Shown piece after piece: positions 1 to 7,925 of a DNA stretch of 64,000 bases (position 1 is its first letter; each line of letters starts with the position of its first letter). This DNA is from Limisphaera sp049537155 (lineage in GTDB: Bacteria; Verrucomicrobiota; Verrucomicrobiia; Limisphaerales; Limisphaeraceae), in assembly GCF_049537155.1 (NCBI RefSeq), contig NZ_JBMVQZ010000007.1, positions 124,001 through 188,000 on the forward strand, given 5' to 3'. Under the pieces are notes generated by a model. That model made no database searches, had not been told where the DNA came from, and saw nothing but the letters and a program-made list of their open reading frames with translations. Position numbers and translations under genes: made by a program.

Positions 1-605
1 TTTTCACCTCGCGCGCATGGCAGAGGTTCCAGTCGGGTCCACTTGCGCAGCGGTTGCGCCCCTTGCGGCCGTGGTACACCTGGACCAGCGCGTTGATCCT
101 GGTTCAGTTGATTCTGGGCGCCACCATGCGGCATGAACATGCGGGTCTGGCCGTGCCGGACTTCCCGTTGGCGTACGGGAGGCTCTGGCCGGCGACCGAT
201 CCCGAGTCGGTGGCGCGTTACAACCGCCAGCGCATGGAGACACGGGCCTACAACGACATCACGGCGACCCACATCCATGTGCACATGGCGCACCGTCTGA
301 TGGCGTTGGTGGTGACCGGTGCCATCGGTGCGGCGTGGTGGCAAACGCGACGGCGGCTGGAGCCCGGACATGCCCTGCGGCGGGTGACGGGTTTCTGGCT
401 GCTGCTGGTCTGCGTACAGTTCGGCCTCGGGGCTTGGACGGTCTGGTCCAACAAGGCTGCGGATGTGGCCACGCTCCATGTGGTTGTCGGGGCACTCACT
501 TTCGTCACCGGCGCCCTCTTGGCCATCGCGGCTCACGCACCGAATGTGCGCCAGAGTGCGCCATTGCCCCGGGCGGTGCCGGCGGCGATGGCGACCGCTT
601 CCTGA
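1..605 (+). CDS. ctaA: Haem A synthase (COX15/CtaA family), 5'-truncated by window edge
   Basis: C-terminal part of the membrane enzyme that oxidises the C8 methyl of haem O to the formyl of haem A. The frame is open from base 3 to the TGA at 603-605, so the real start lies outside the window; the TTG at 54 is not a credible start. Visible are a transmembrane segment ending in GATMRHEHAGLAVPDFP, the haem-ligand helix with HMAHR, a further helix, and the last ligand helix with ATLHVVVGALTF. The two histidines of the C-terminal half are therefore present. The stop lies 11 bases before ctaB, so the gene is part of the oxidase operon. The family assignment is firm; the N-terminal half cannot be assessed. 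Confidence 0.9.
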   Translation, partial: FTSRAWQRFQSGPLAQRLRPLRPWYTWTSALILVQLILGATMRHEHAGLAVPDFPLAYGRLWPATDPESVARYNRQRMETRAYNDITATHIHVHMAHRLMALVVTGAIGAAWWQTRRRLEPGHALRRVTGFWLLLVCVQFGLGAWTVWSNKAADVATLHVVVGALTFVTGALLAIAAHAPNVRQSAPLPRAVPAAMATAS

Positions 606-616
606 GGTCCCGGCCC

Positions 617-1540
617 ATGCAACCCGGCTTCCCCACCAAAACAGCCGAACCGACCCTGGCCCGTGTGGCGGGTCGGGAGAGATCCGGACCGTGCGCCGCC
701 TGGGCCGAGTTGGTCAAGGCCCGCCTGACCTCGCTTGTACTGCTGACGACCGTGGTCGGGTATTACCTGGCCTGCGCGGGTCCGGTGGACGGGCCGGGTC
801 TGGTGGCCACTTTGATCGGTATGGCGCTGCTGGCGGGAGGCGGGGCGGTCCTGAACGAGTGGATGGAACGCGAGGTGGACTCGCGCATGGAACGGACCCG
901 ACATCGCCCGTTGCCGGCGGGCCAGATTCGCCCGGGCACCGCCCTGGTCACCGGGATCCTCATGGCCGCCTGGGGATTGATCGTGTTGGGGGTGGGCTGC
1001 AACCGGTTGGCTGCACTGTTGGGGGCGGTCGCTCTGGTGAGTTACGTCGGTGTTTACACGCCGTTGAAACGGCGCACCTGGTGGAACACATGGGTGGGTG
1101 CCATTCCGGGGGCCCTGCCGCCGGTGGTGGGTTGGGCCGCGGCCCGGGGTGAGCTTTCCGCGGCGGCATGGTCCCTGTTCGCCATCGTGGCCTGCTGGCA
1201 GATGCCGCACTTTTTCGGCATCGCCTGGATGTACCGTGACGATTATGCGCGGGCCGGCTTCCGCATGCTGCCGCAGGTGGACCCCGACGGGAGCCGCACC
1301 GGCCGACAAGCGCTGCTCTGGACCCTGGCATTGTTGCCCGCCTCCTTGTTGCCCTGGTGGCTGGGAATCGTGGGCCCCCTGTACGCCACGGCGGCAGGGG
1401 TCCTGGGTTTGGCCTATCTGGCCACGGCGTTGCAGTTTTACCGGCTTCGCACCGACCTTGCGGCGCGGGTGCTGTTCCTTGCATCCATCGTGTATTTGCC
1501 GCTTTTACTGGTGTTTCTGACCATTGACAAGGTGCGATAG
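617..1540 (+). CDS. ctaB: Protohaem IX farnesyltransferase (haem O synthase)
   Basis: UbiA-family prenyltransferase that attaches farnesyl to haem B to give haem O, the substrate of CtaA. The protein is 307 residues, normal for the family, with about eight to nine membrane helices. The Asp-rich prenyl-diphosphate site is seen as NEWMEREVDSRMERTRHRP, and the second conserved loop as YRDDYARAGFRMLP. I chose ATG 617 because the frame upstream of it only overlaps ctaA, and because a GAGG at 605-608 sits at normal spacing. It follows ctaA by 11 bases and precedes ctaD by 27, so co-transcription is likely. Confidence 0.95.
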   Translation: MQPGFPTKTAEPTLARVAGRERSGPCAAWAELVKARLTSLVLLTTVVGYYLACAGPVDGPGLVATLIGMALLAGGGAVLNEWMEREVDSRMERTRHRPLPAGQIRPGTALVTGILMAAWGLIVLGVGCNRLAALLGAVALVSYVGVYTPLKRRTWWNTWVGAIPGALPPVVGWAAARGELSAAAWSLFAIVACWQMPHFFGIAWMYRDDYARAGFRMLPQVDPDGSRTGRQALLWTLALLPASLLPWWLGIVGPLYATAAGVLGLAYLATALQFYRLRTDLAARVLFLASIVYLPLLLVFLTIDKVR

Positions 1541-1567
1541 GACCGGGCGAAAACGAGGTTCGAGACC

Positions 1568-3376
1568 ATGGTACAACCCACGACCAAGACCGTAACGACG
1601 CCCCCGCACGGGGCTCACGCGCAGGAGCCCGGGCTCGGGTTCTGGCGTAAATACGTTTTCTCCACCGATCACAAGGTGATCGGAATCCAGTACGGATTGA
1701 CGGCGCTTTGTTTCCTGTTGCTGGGCTTTTTCCTGATCCTCACGATGCGCTGGCAGATTGCCCATCCCGGGGAACCGGTTCCCTTGGTGGGCTGGTTCCT
1801 GGAAAAGGTCCTCGGCAGTCCGGCCAGTAAAGGGGTGATGTCGCCCGACCTTTACAACATGTTCGGTGCGATGCACGGCACGATCATGGTCTTTCTGGCA
1901 ATCGTGCCGCTGGCGGTGGGTGCGTTCGGCAACTATCTGGTCCCGCTGATGATCGGCGCCAACGACATGGCCTTCCCGCGCCTGAACATGATGAGCTACC
2001 AGTTCTATTTCCTGGGGGGCGTGGTGATGCTGGCCAGTTTCCTCATCCCCGGCGGGGCGGCCCAGGCCGGTTGGACATCCTATTCACCTCTGGCCACCAT
2101 CATCCCGACCGACGGCCAGACGTTCTGGTTGATCGGCATGGTGCTGCTCATCACCTCGTCCCTCCTGGGCTCGGTGAACATCATCACAACCATCGTACAA
2201 TTGCGGGCGCCGGGACTGACGTGGATGCGGCTGCCGTTTTTCGTGTGGGCGCAGTTGGCCGCCTCCTTCCTTCTGCTGCTGGCCTTTCCGCCGCTGGAAG
2301 CCGCGGGGATCCTGCAGTTGATGGACAAGGTGGCCGGCACGAGCTTCTTCCTGCCCACCGGCCTGGCGGTGGGGGGAGCCACGGCCAACATCAGTGGTGG
2401 CGGCAGCCCGCTGTTGTGGCAGCATCTGTTCTGGTTTCTGGCACATCCGGAGGTGTACGTGCTGATCCTGCCGGCCATGGGCATCGTGGCGGAGGTGATC
2501 GCCAACAACATCCGGAAACCCCTCTGGGGTTATCGCACCATGGTTCATGCGGTGCTGACGCTGAGTTTCCTTTCCTTCATCGTGTGGGCGCATCACATGT
2601 ATCTCACCGGCATGGGGACACGGATCTCCACCTTCTTCCAGACGACCACCATCATCATCTCGATCCCCTCGGTGATCCTGCTGACCTGCCTGCTGATCTC
2701 GCTGTGGGGCGGCAGCATCCGCGTGCATACCCCCATGTTGTTTGCGCTGGCGTTTCTGCCCATGTTCGGCATCGGCGGGTTGACGGGGCTGCCCCTGGGA
2801 TTCGCCGCCAGCGACATCCAGTTGCACGACACCTACTACGTGATCGGCCACTTCCATTACGTGGTGGCGCCGGGCACCATCTTCGCGCTGTTCGCCGGCA
2901 TCTATCACTGGTTCCCCAAGCTGACCGGACGGAGAATGAACGAATTCTGGGGGCGGGTCCACTTCTGGTGCTCACTCTTGTTCATGAACGCGGTGTTCAT
3001 GCCGATGTTCGCCCAGGGATTCGCCGGCATGCTGCGGCGCATGTCGGATGGCGGACTGAGTTACTCCACACGCATGGGGCCGGGCATCGAAGGGACCCTG
3101 AGCGACACCATTCTGGGCCTGAACAACTTCATCCTCTGGGCGGCGCTCGGACTTGGTCTGGCTCAGATTCCCTTCATCATCAACCTGTTCGCCAGCATCT
3201 GGCGGGGTGAACCGGTGAAGAGCGACAACCCGTGGGAGGCGACCACTCTCGAGTGGCAAACCCCCACACCGCCCCCGCACGGCAATTTCATCGAGCCCCC
3301 GAAGGTGTATCGGGGTCCCTACGAATACGGCGTAACCGCCGGGCAGGCCGATTACGTACCCCAAAACGCGGCCTAG
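1568..3376 (+). CDS. ctaD: Cytochrome c oxidase subunit I (aa3-type), lacking the K-channel lysine
   Basis: Catalytic subunit of the haem-copper oxidase: reduces O2 and pumps protons. It has 602 residues and twelve core helices. Haem a ligands are H103 (AMHGTIMV) and H430 (GHFHYV); haem a3 ligand is H428; CuB ligands are H293 (HPEVY), H342 and H343. Y297 is placed for the His-Tyr crosslink. D-pathway residues are intact: N122 (GNYLVP), D133 and N140 (ANDMAFPRLN), E295 (HPEVY). Oddly, the segment aligning with VPTGIK of canonical A-type enzymes reads IPSVIL, so the K-pathway lysine is replaced by leucine (L371). The family call is firm; the K-channel point rests on alignment by eye but is flanked by clear anchors (WGGS, TPML). 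Confidence 0.97.
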   Translation: MVQPTTKTVTTPPHGAHAQEPGLGFWRKYVFSTDHKVIGIQYGLTALCFLLLGFFLILTMRWQIAHPGEPVPLVGWFLEKVLGSPASKGVMSPDLYNMFGAMHGTIMVFLAIVPLAVGAFGNYLVPLMIGANDMAFPRLNMMSYQFYFLGGVVMLASFLIPGGAAQAGWTSYSPLATIIPTDGQTFWLIGMVLLITSSLLGSVNIITTIVQLRAPGLTWMRLPFFVWAQLAASFLLLLAFPPLEAAGILQLMDKVAGTSFFLPTGLAVGGATANISGGGSPLLWQHLFWFLAHPEVYVLILPAMGIVAEVIANNIRKPLWGYRTMVHAVLTLSFLSFIVWAHHMYLTGMGTRISTFFQTTTIIISIPSVILLTCLLISLWGGSIRVHTPMLFALAFLPMFGIGGLTGLPLGFAASDIQLHDTYYVIGHFHYVVAPGTIFALFAGIYHWFPKLTGRRMNEFWGRVHFWCSLLFMNAVFMPMFAQGFAGMLRRMSDGGLSYSTRMGPGIEGTLSDTILGLNNFILWAALGLGLAQIPFIINLFASIWRGEPVKSDNPWEATTLEWQTPTPPPHGNFIEPPKVYRGPYEYGVTAGQADYVPQNAA

Positions 3377-3415
3377 GAGAGCGCGACAAACGAAACTGCA
3401 GGTTGGGATTCATCC

Positions 3416-4192
3416 ATGGAAATCGCCTACACAGTTCGACCCCGCCCCGACACTGGTGTGTACAATGCCAAGCTGGGGATGTGGTTGTTCCTGGCGTCGG
3501 AAGTCATGTTGTTCGGCGGCCTGTTTTCCGCCTACGTGTTCCTCCGCGTGGGCGCCCCACCCGAGACGTGGCCGCACGGCTGGTTGAGCGTTCCCCTGGG
3601 CACGCTGAACACGCTCCTTCTGGCTTCCTCGGCCGTGACCACCTTCCTGGCCTGGGCGGCCTGTCGCGCCCGGCGATTCGACCAGTTCAAACTGCACATG
3701 GGGCTGACCCTGCTGCTGGGCACGGTGTTCCTCGGGATCAAGGGCTACGAGTACCATGACAAGTTGACCCACTACGAGGTGCGGCTGAAAGACGGGCGGA
3801 TCGCCGACGGCCACCTGGTGAGGAACCGCACGACTGATGAGGTCGTGGTGTTGAAGGGTCGTTGGGTGGAGGACCGCCGCGAGTTGTTGGACGGCCGGCG
3901 TGCCCACGGTGCACACGAGGAGATCCGCATCCCGCGAGAACAGATCGAGCGCATGCAGAACTACGCCCCGCGGCACAACACCTTCCTGGCCATTTACTTC
4001 ACGCTGACCGGCCTGCACGGCTTGCATGTCCTGGGCGGGCTGGTGGTGTTTGCCTACCTTTGGGGACCGGGCAGCCGGCTGTGGCACCTGGACCCGGAAC
4101 ATTTCACCAACCGGGTGGAGGTGGCCGGTTTGTTCTGGCACTTTGTTGACCTGATCTGGATCTTCCTGTTCCCGCTGCTCTATCTGACCTGA
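3416..4192 (+). CDS. ctaE: Cytochrome c oxidase subunit III with extra loop
   Basis: Non-redox membrane subunit that stabilises proton pumping in the aa3 oxidase. It has 258 residues. Recognisable segments are LGMWLFLASEVMLFGGLF, the buried-Glu motif GTVFLGIKGYEYHDK, and the late helix LTGLHGLHVLGG followed by WHFVDLIWIFLFPLLY. Between KGYEY (about residue 113) and the LTGLHG helix (about 193) lies a hydrophilic insert of about 50 to 60 residues rich in Arg, Glu and Asp that common subunit III proteins do not have; it would project from the membrane. The gene starts 39 bases after ctaD and ends 4 bases before the subunit IV gene. Confidence 0.95.
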   Translation: MEIAYTVRPRPDTGVYNAKLGMWLFLASEVMLFGGLFSAYVFLRVGAPPETWPHGWLSVPLGTLNTLLLASSAVTTFLAWAACRARRFDQFKLHMGLTLLLGTVFLGIKGYEYHDKLTHYEVRLKDGRIADGHLVRNRTTDEVVVLKGRWVEDRRELLDGRRAHGAHEEIRIPREQIERMQNYAPRHNTFLAIYFTLTGLHGLHVLGGLVVFAYLWGPGSRLWHLDPEHFTNRVEVAGLFWHFVDLIWIFLFPLLYLT

Positions 4193-4196
4193 AGCC

Positions 4197-4532
4197 ATGA
4201 ACGAGACGACGAATCCCGGAGAGGTGTACCGGACCGCGGTGGCGCGCGGGCGCACGGTGCTGTTGGTGGTGGCGGTCGTGACCCTCTGCATGGTGGGGGT
4301 GGCCTACGCGCCCCTGCCGGATTCCGGCTGGCGCATCGCCCTGATCCTGGGGGCCGCGGCGGTCAACGCCTTCATCGTTGCGGGGCACCTGATGCATTTG
4401 CTGCAGGAACGGCATGTGGTTTATTTCCTGCTGGCGTTTACGGTGCTGTTTTTCGTGGCATTGATGGGGCTGTGCGTCTGGGCGCACGGAGATGTGCCCA
4501 AGCCCGGAGCGGTCCCCGCGGCGAAAGGTTGA
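4197..4532 (+). CDS. Cytochrome c oxidase subunit IV (prokaryotic type)
   Basis: A small accessory subunit of 111 residues with three predicted membrane helices: residues about 20-40, 46-66 and 75-98. The second helix contains NAFIVAGHLMHLLQE and the third YFLLAFTVLFFVALMG, the pattern of the prokaryotic COX4 family. The start ATG lies 4 bases after the ctaE stop, consistent with translational coupling. The role is structural or assembly-related; no redox residues are expected. Assignment rests on helix pattern, the GHLMHL motif and operon position. Confidence 0.85.
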   Translation: MNETTNPGEVYRTAVARGRTVLLVVAVVTLCMVGVAYAPLPDSGWRIALILGAAAVNAFIVAGHLMHLLQERHVVYFLLAFTVLFFVALMGLCVWAHGDVPKPGAVPAAKG

Positions 4533-4536
4533 GACG

Positions 4537-4746
4537 ATGTCGCTGAAGACGGTCCATTTGGTGTTTGTCACGGCGCTGAGCCTGCTGTGCTTCGGCACCG
4601 CAGGGGCGCTCCTGGCCCGTGCCGCCGGCGAGGCCGGGTCACGTTCCGACTTGTTACTGGGCCTGGCCAGTGCCGGGATGGGTGGTCTGGTGGTGTTTTA
4701 CGGCCGTTACTTTCTGAAAAAGCTCAAGAAGATGGCGTACCTATGA
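4537..4746 (+). CDS. Small two-helix membrane protein of the oxidase operon
   Basis: A 69-residue protein of unknown function. Two hydrophobic helices are visible (residues about 5-27 and 38-56), followed by a short basic tail FLKKLKKMAYL that would sit on the cytoplasmic side. The ATG is preceded by AAAGG inside the end of the subunit IV gene, 4 bases separate it from that stop, and its own stop overlaps the next start as ATGA. The tight packing argues that it is a real gene and an oxidase accessory or assembly component. No family recognised. Confidence 0.7.
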   Translation: MSLKTVHLVFVTALSLLCFGTAGALLARAAGEAGSRSDLLLGLASAGMGGLVVFYGRYFLKKLKKMAYL

Positions 4747-5021
4747 AGGGCTCGACGATGCAAAGCCGGCGGGTCGGGGCGGCGGCCGCTCTGGCGGCGG
4801 CCATGCCCCTGCCGGCCGCGGCTTGTGCCGTGTGTTACGGCGATCCGGGCGCGCCCGCCAGCAAGGGGCTGGCCTGGGCGGTGGTGGCGCTGGTCCTGGT
4901 GGTGGCCGTTGTGCTGAGCGGCGTGGTGGCGTTCTTCGTGCATGCCATCCGCCGGGAATCCCGGCAGGCCGGTGCCGACCAGGGGGGACGAACGAGTTCG
5001 ACGACGGAGGAACGGTCATGA
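4743..5021 (+). CDS. Small membrane protein with CAVC motif, oxidase operon
   Basis: A 92-residue protein of unknown function. An N-terminal hydrophobic stretch ending in PLPAAACAVCYGDPG looks like a signal peptide or anchor. It is followed by a Cys-x-x-Cys pair, then a strong helix (about residues 40-65), then a polar tail. The Cys pair placed next to the membrane on the outer face suggests a copper or thiol role in oxidase assembly, but that is inference from position and motif only. Both ends overlap their neighbours as ATGA (4743-4746 and 5018-5021), so translation is coupled to the 69-residue protein upstream and to ctaC downstream. Confidence 0.75.
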   Translation: MKGSTMQSRRVGAAAALAAAMPLPAAACAVCYGDPGAPASKGLAWAVVALVLVVAVVLSGVVAFFVHAIRRESRQAGADQGGRTSSTTEERS

Positions 5022-5770
5022 CCAGATGGTTGGGGTTGCCGGAGGTGGCGTCGGCCCACGGAGTGGGCATAGACCGGTTCATCGGATATGTCCACTGGCT
5101 GATGGCCATCCTGTTCGTGGGCTGGCTGATCTATTTCGTTTACGTGCTGTGGCGCTTTCAACAGCGGCGCCATCCGCGGGCGGACGCCGTCGGTGCCCGC
5201 AGCCACGTCTCGACCTATGCGGAGGTGGCGGTGGCAACGGTGGAAGGCCTGCTGCTGGTGTTCCTGGCCGTGCCGATCTGGGCCCACATGAGCGAGGAAT
5301 TCCCGCCCGAGGACCAGTCCACGGTCGTTCAGGTGATGGCCCAACAGTTCAACTGGAACTTCCGTTACGCCGGTCCGGACGGGCGATTGGGTCGGCAGGA
5401 TCCGCGCTTCGTGAGCGAGACCAACCTGTTCGGGGTCGATCCGGACGACCCCGCCGGCAAGGATGACGTGACGTCGCTGAACGAACTGCACGTGCCGGTG
5501 GGCAAACCGGTGATCGCCTATGTCAGTTCCAAGGACGTGATTCACTCGTTCAAGATCCCTTCCATGCGGCTGACGCAGGACGCCATTCCGGGCATGCGCG
5601 TACCGGTGCATTTCACGCCCACGCGCGAGGGACGCTACCGAGTTTATTGCGCCCAGTTGTGCGGGAACGGCCACGCCGCCATGGCCCAGGGGGTGTTGGT
5701 GGTGGAAAGTCCGGAAGCTTTCCAGCAGTGGCTGGCCTCGCGATCGGGGGGCAGTGTGAGCTACGAGTAA
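5018..5770 (+). CDS. ctaC: Cytochrome c oxidase subunit II
   Basis: Carries the CuA centre that accepts electrons from cytochrome c. The protein has 250 residues with two N-terminal membrane helices (about 22-46 and 70-92) and a periplasmic cupredoxin domain. CuA ligands are visible: H176 (DVIHSF), C211 and C215 (CAQLCG), H219 and M222 (GNGHAAM). The usual Glu of CAELCG is Gln here, which should be tolerated because that residue binds through its backbone. The Glu near the K-channel mouth (YAEVA) is kept. No cytochrome c domain is fused at the C-terminus. The gene is last in the operon, whereas ctaC usually comes first; its start overlaps the preceding stop as ATGA. Confidence 0.95.
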   Translation: MTRWLGLPEVASAHGVGIDRFIGYVHWLMAILFVGWLIYFVYVLWRFQQRRHPRADAVGARSHVSTYAEVAVATVEGLLLVFLAVPIWAHMSEEFPPEDQSTVVQVMAQQFNWNFRYAGPDGRLGRQDPRFVSETNLFGVDPDDPAGKDDVTSLNELHVPVGKPVIAYVSSKDVIHSFKIPSMRLTQDAIPGMRVPVHFTPTREGRYRVYCAQLCGNGHAAMAQGVLVVESPEAFQQWLASRSGGSVSYE

Positions 5771-5784
5771 ACGGGCCGGTGGCC

Positions 5785-5815
5785 CACACCGCGGCCCGGC
5801 GCGGGCCGCCGTGTG
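5785..5815 (+). terminator. Hairpin terminator of the oxidase operon
   Basis: Two 14-base arms (5785-5798 and 5802-5815) pair with a single mismatch around a 3-base loop, beginning 15 bases after the ctaC stop. It is very GC-rich and has no proper T-run after it, so it may act with a factor or mainly protect the 3' end. Confidence 0.6.
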
Positions 5816-6095
5816 TCCGGTTCGTCGGGATTTGAGGATAAACCCGGCCTGACCGCATCCCGACCGGAAGGGCGAACAACGCCGGTAGAAGGGTGCCCCT
5901 TTGGGTGGGCTTCTGTGCACATTTTGGAAGCGGGATCCGTCTTGTGCCGGAGACCGCCGGGCCGGGTGCAGTCGCGGCGGAAGAGTTCCGAGGCCACGGC
6001 CTCCCGATTGGCTGAGGTAGTCCGGCCCGTCCCTGCGGGAACGTGGCCCGGCCCGGCCGGACGGCTCCGGAAGGGTCCCAACAGGTACATCCTCC
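5816..6095. other. Intergenic region, no gene seen
   Basis: The rest of the 325-base gap between ctaC and the ceramidase-like gene. I see no RNA gene, convincing promoter or conserved reading frame here. It presumably carries the promoter of the downstream gene. Confidence 0.5.
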
Positions 6096-7670
6096 ATGTC
6101 AGCTCCGTCCAGGAACATCACCGCTTGGAAAGGGCTCCTCCTCAGGAGCCGACGCCGCCTTCGGATGGCGTGGTGGGCGACCGCACTTGTGCTGGCGCTG
6201 GTGCTTCTGCGGTCCTGGTACGCCTTTCGCGATCGTACGCCGGGCTATCGCCTGGAGGTGCGACTGCCTCCGAATCCGTCTCCGGCAGCGGAATTCCGGG
6301 CGGGGTTTGGTCGGGTGCGTATCACGCCGGACCTGGCGTCGGGGCGGCCGGTTTATCTGGCCGGATTCGGTCAGAACCGTGTGGCGGAACGGGTGCACGA
6401 CGATTTGTGGGCGGTGGCATGCGTGCTCGACGATGGAGACCGTCGCATCGGGGTGGTGGCGTTGGATGCCATCGGGTTCTTTCACGACGACGTCGTGCGG
6501 GTGAGGCGACGCCTGCCAGCCGAGTGGCGGCTCGATTACGTCATGATCTGCAGCACTCACAACCATTCAACGCCGGACCTGATGGGCTTGTGGGGACCGC
6601 GCATCTGGCGCAGCGGCGTGGATCCGGAGTACTTGGAGCGTGTGCGCCGGGCCTGTGTGGAGGCTCTGGGAGCTGCGGTTGACAGCCTGCAGCCGGCGCG
6701 ACTGGTGACTCACCATCTGCCGTGCGATCCGGTTGGTCTGGTGACGGACACCCGGCCGCCCGAGGTGTATGACGCCGACCTGCGGATCCTGCAATTCCTC
6801 TCGCCTGAGACGGGGCGCACGCTGGGGAGTTGGGTGAACTGGGGCAATCACCCGGAGACGCCGTGGTCGAAAAACCGGGACATCACGGCCGATTTTTGCG
6901 GGGTGTTGCGGGACGCCTTGGGACACGGGGTTCGTGACGGGGACGTGGAACGTCTGCCGGCGCTGGGCGGGGTGCACCTCTTCCTGAACGGTGCCGTGGG
7001 CGGCCTGATGACCACGGCGCCCGGGGTGACCGTTCGCGATCCGTGGACGGACCGGCCGTGGCGGGAGCCCTCGCACGAAAAGTCGCGTGCACTGGGGCAT
7101 CGGTTGGCGGCCCGAATCTTGCCCGTCCTGCGGGCGGCCGAGGGAGGGTCCGGCAGCAAGGCGACGATCGGTGTCTGGGCGCGCACGATCGAAGTGCATG
7201 TGACCAACTGGCGCTACTGGCTGGCGGGTTGGTTGGGCGTGCTGGACCGCGGTTACGTGAGTTGGCCGCCCCGTGTCCGGAGCGAGGTGGCCCTGCTCCG
7301 CGTGGGCGATGCCACGGTGGCCTGCGTGCCGGGGGAATTGTATCCGGAAATTGCCAACGGCGGTGTGGAAACGCCCGAGGGAGCCGATTTCCCGGGGGAA
7401 CCGATTGAGATTCCGCCCTTGCGCGAGGGGATGCCCGGCCGGCTGAAGCTGGTGGTGGGGCTGGCCAATGACGAACTCGGTTACCTGATACCCCGGACCC
7501 AGTGGGACGAACGTCCGCCCTTCACGTACGGGCTTTCGCGTGCGCCGTACGGGGAGATCAACTCTTGCGGGCCGGACGCCGCTGCGACGGTCCACCGGGC
7601 CCTGATGGCCTTGTGCCGGGAGGCCGCAGCGCAAGGCGGGGACAGCAACCGGACGGGGTCGCCCCGGTGA
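6096..7670 (+). CDS. Neutral/alkaline ceramidase N-terminal-domain-like membrane-anchored protein
   Basis: A 524-residue protein with one N-terminal anchor helix (about residues 25-42) after a basic leader, so the bulk lies outside the cytoplasm. It resembles the catalytic domain of neutral ceramidases, which hydrolyse the N-acyl bond of ceramide. RAGFGRVRITP near the start of the domain and CSTHNHSTPD (the zinc-binding THxHS region) are visible, as is WGNHPE. The Ser-containing GDxSPN nucleophile motif of characterised ceramidases is not seen; the corresponding stretch reads FLNGAVGGLMTT. The C-terminal immunoglobulin-like domain of the Pseudomonas enzyme is absent. The fold assignment is therefore good, but the substrate is open. 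Confidence 0.75.
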   Translation: MSAPSRNITAWKGLLLRSRRRLRMAWWATALVLALVLLRSWYAFRDRTPGYRLEVRLPPNPSPAAEFRAGFGRVRITPDLASGRPVYLAGFGQNRVAERVHDDLWAVACVLDDGDRRIGVVALDAIGFFHDDVVRVRRRLPAEWRLDYVMICSTHNHSTPDLMGLWGPRIWRSGVDPEYLERVRRACVEALGAAVDSLQPARLVTHHLPCDPVGLVTDTRPPEVYDADLRILQFLSPETGRTLGSWVNWGNHPETPWSKNRDITADFCGVLRDALGHGVRDGDVERLPALGGVHLFLNGAVGGLMTTAPGVTVRDPWTDRPWREPSHEKSRALGHRLAARILPVLRAAEGGSGSKATIGVWARTIEVHVTNWRYWLAGWLGVLDRGYVSWPPRVRSEVALLRVGDATVACVPGELYPEIANGGVETPEGADFPGEPIEIPPLREGMPGRLKLVVGLANDELGYLIPRTQWDERPPFTYGLSRAPYGEINSCGPDAAATVHRALMALCREAAAQGGDSNRTGSPR

Positions 7671-7680
7671 AGAAGTTCGA

Positions 7681-7700
7681 CCGGCGGGGTGCACCGCCGG
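7681..7700 (+). terminator. Short GC hairpin after the ceramidase-like gene
   Basis: Seven-base arms at 7681-7687 and 7694-7700 pair perfectly around a 6-base loop, 10 bases after the stop. There is no T-run, so termination activity is uncertain. Confidence 0.35.
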
Positions 7701-7925
7701 GCTTCCGCGAGCGGGTTCGGCACGAGGGGCCGGAATGGTCTACTCAGGTTATCCTTGGCTCCGTGCGCTGCGCGGGTTCGAATGTGGGAGGGCCGCAACC
7801 CCGGGCAGTGCCCACGGGAGCGCGCAGGGCCGGAGGGAACGGGTTTGTCCGGCCGGAGGAACGCTGCACGGGCGGTGCGGGCGCCCCTCGAACGGTGTGG
7901 CCTGGCAGGCCCACACAAACGACCC

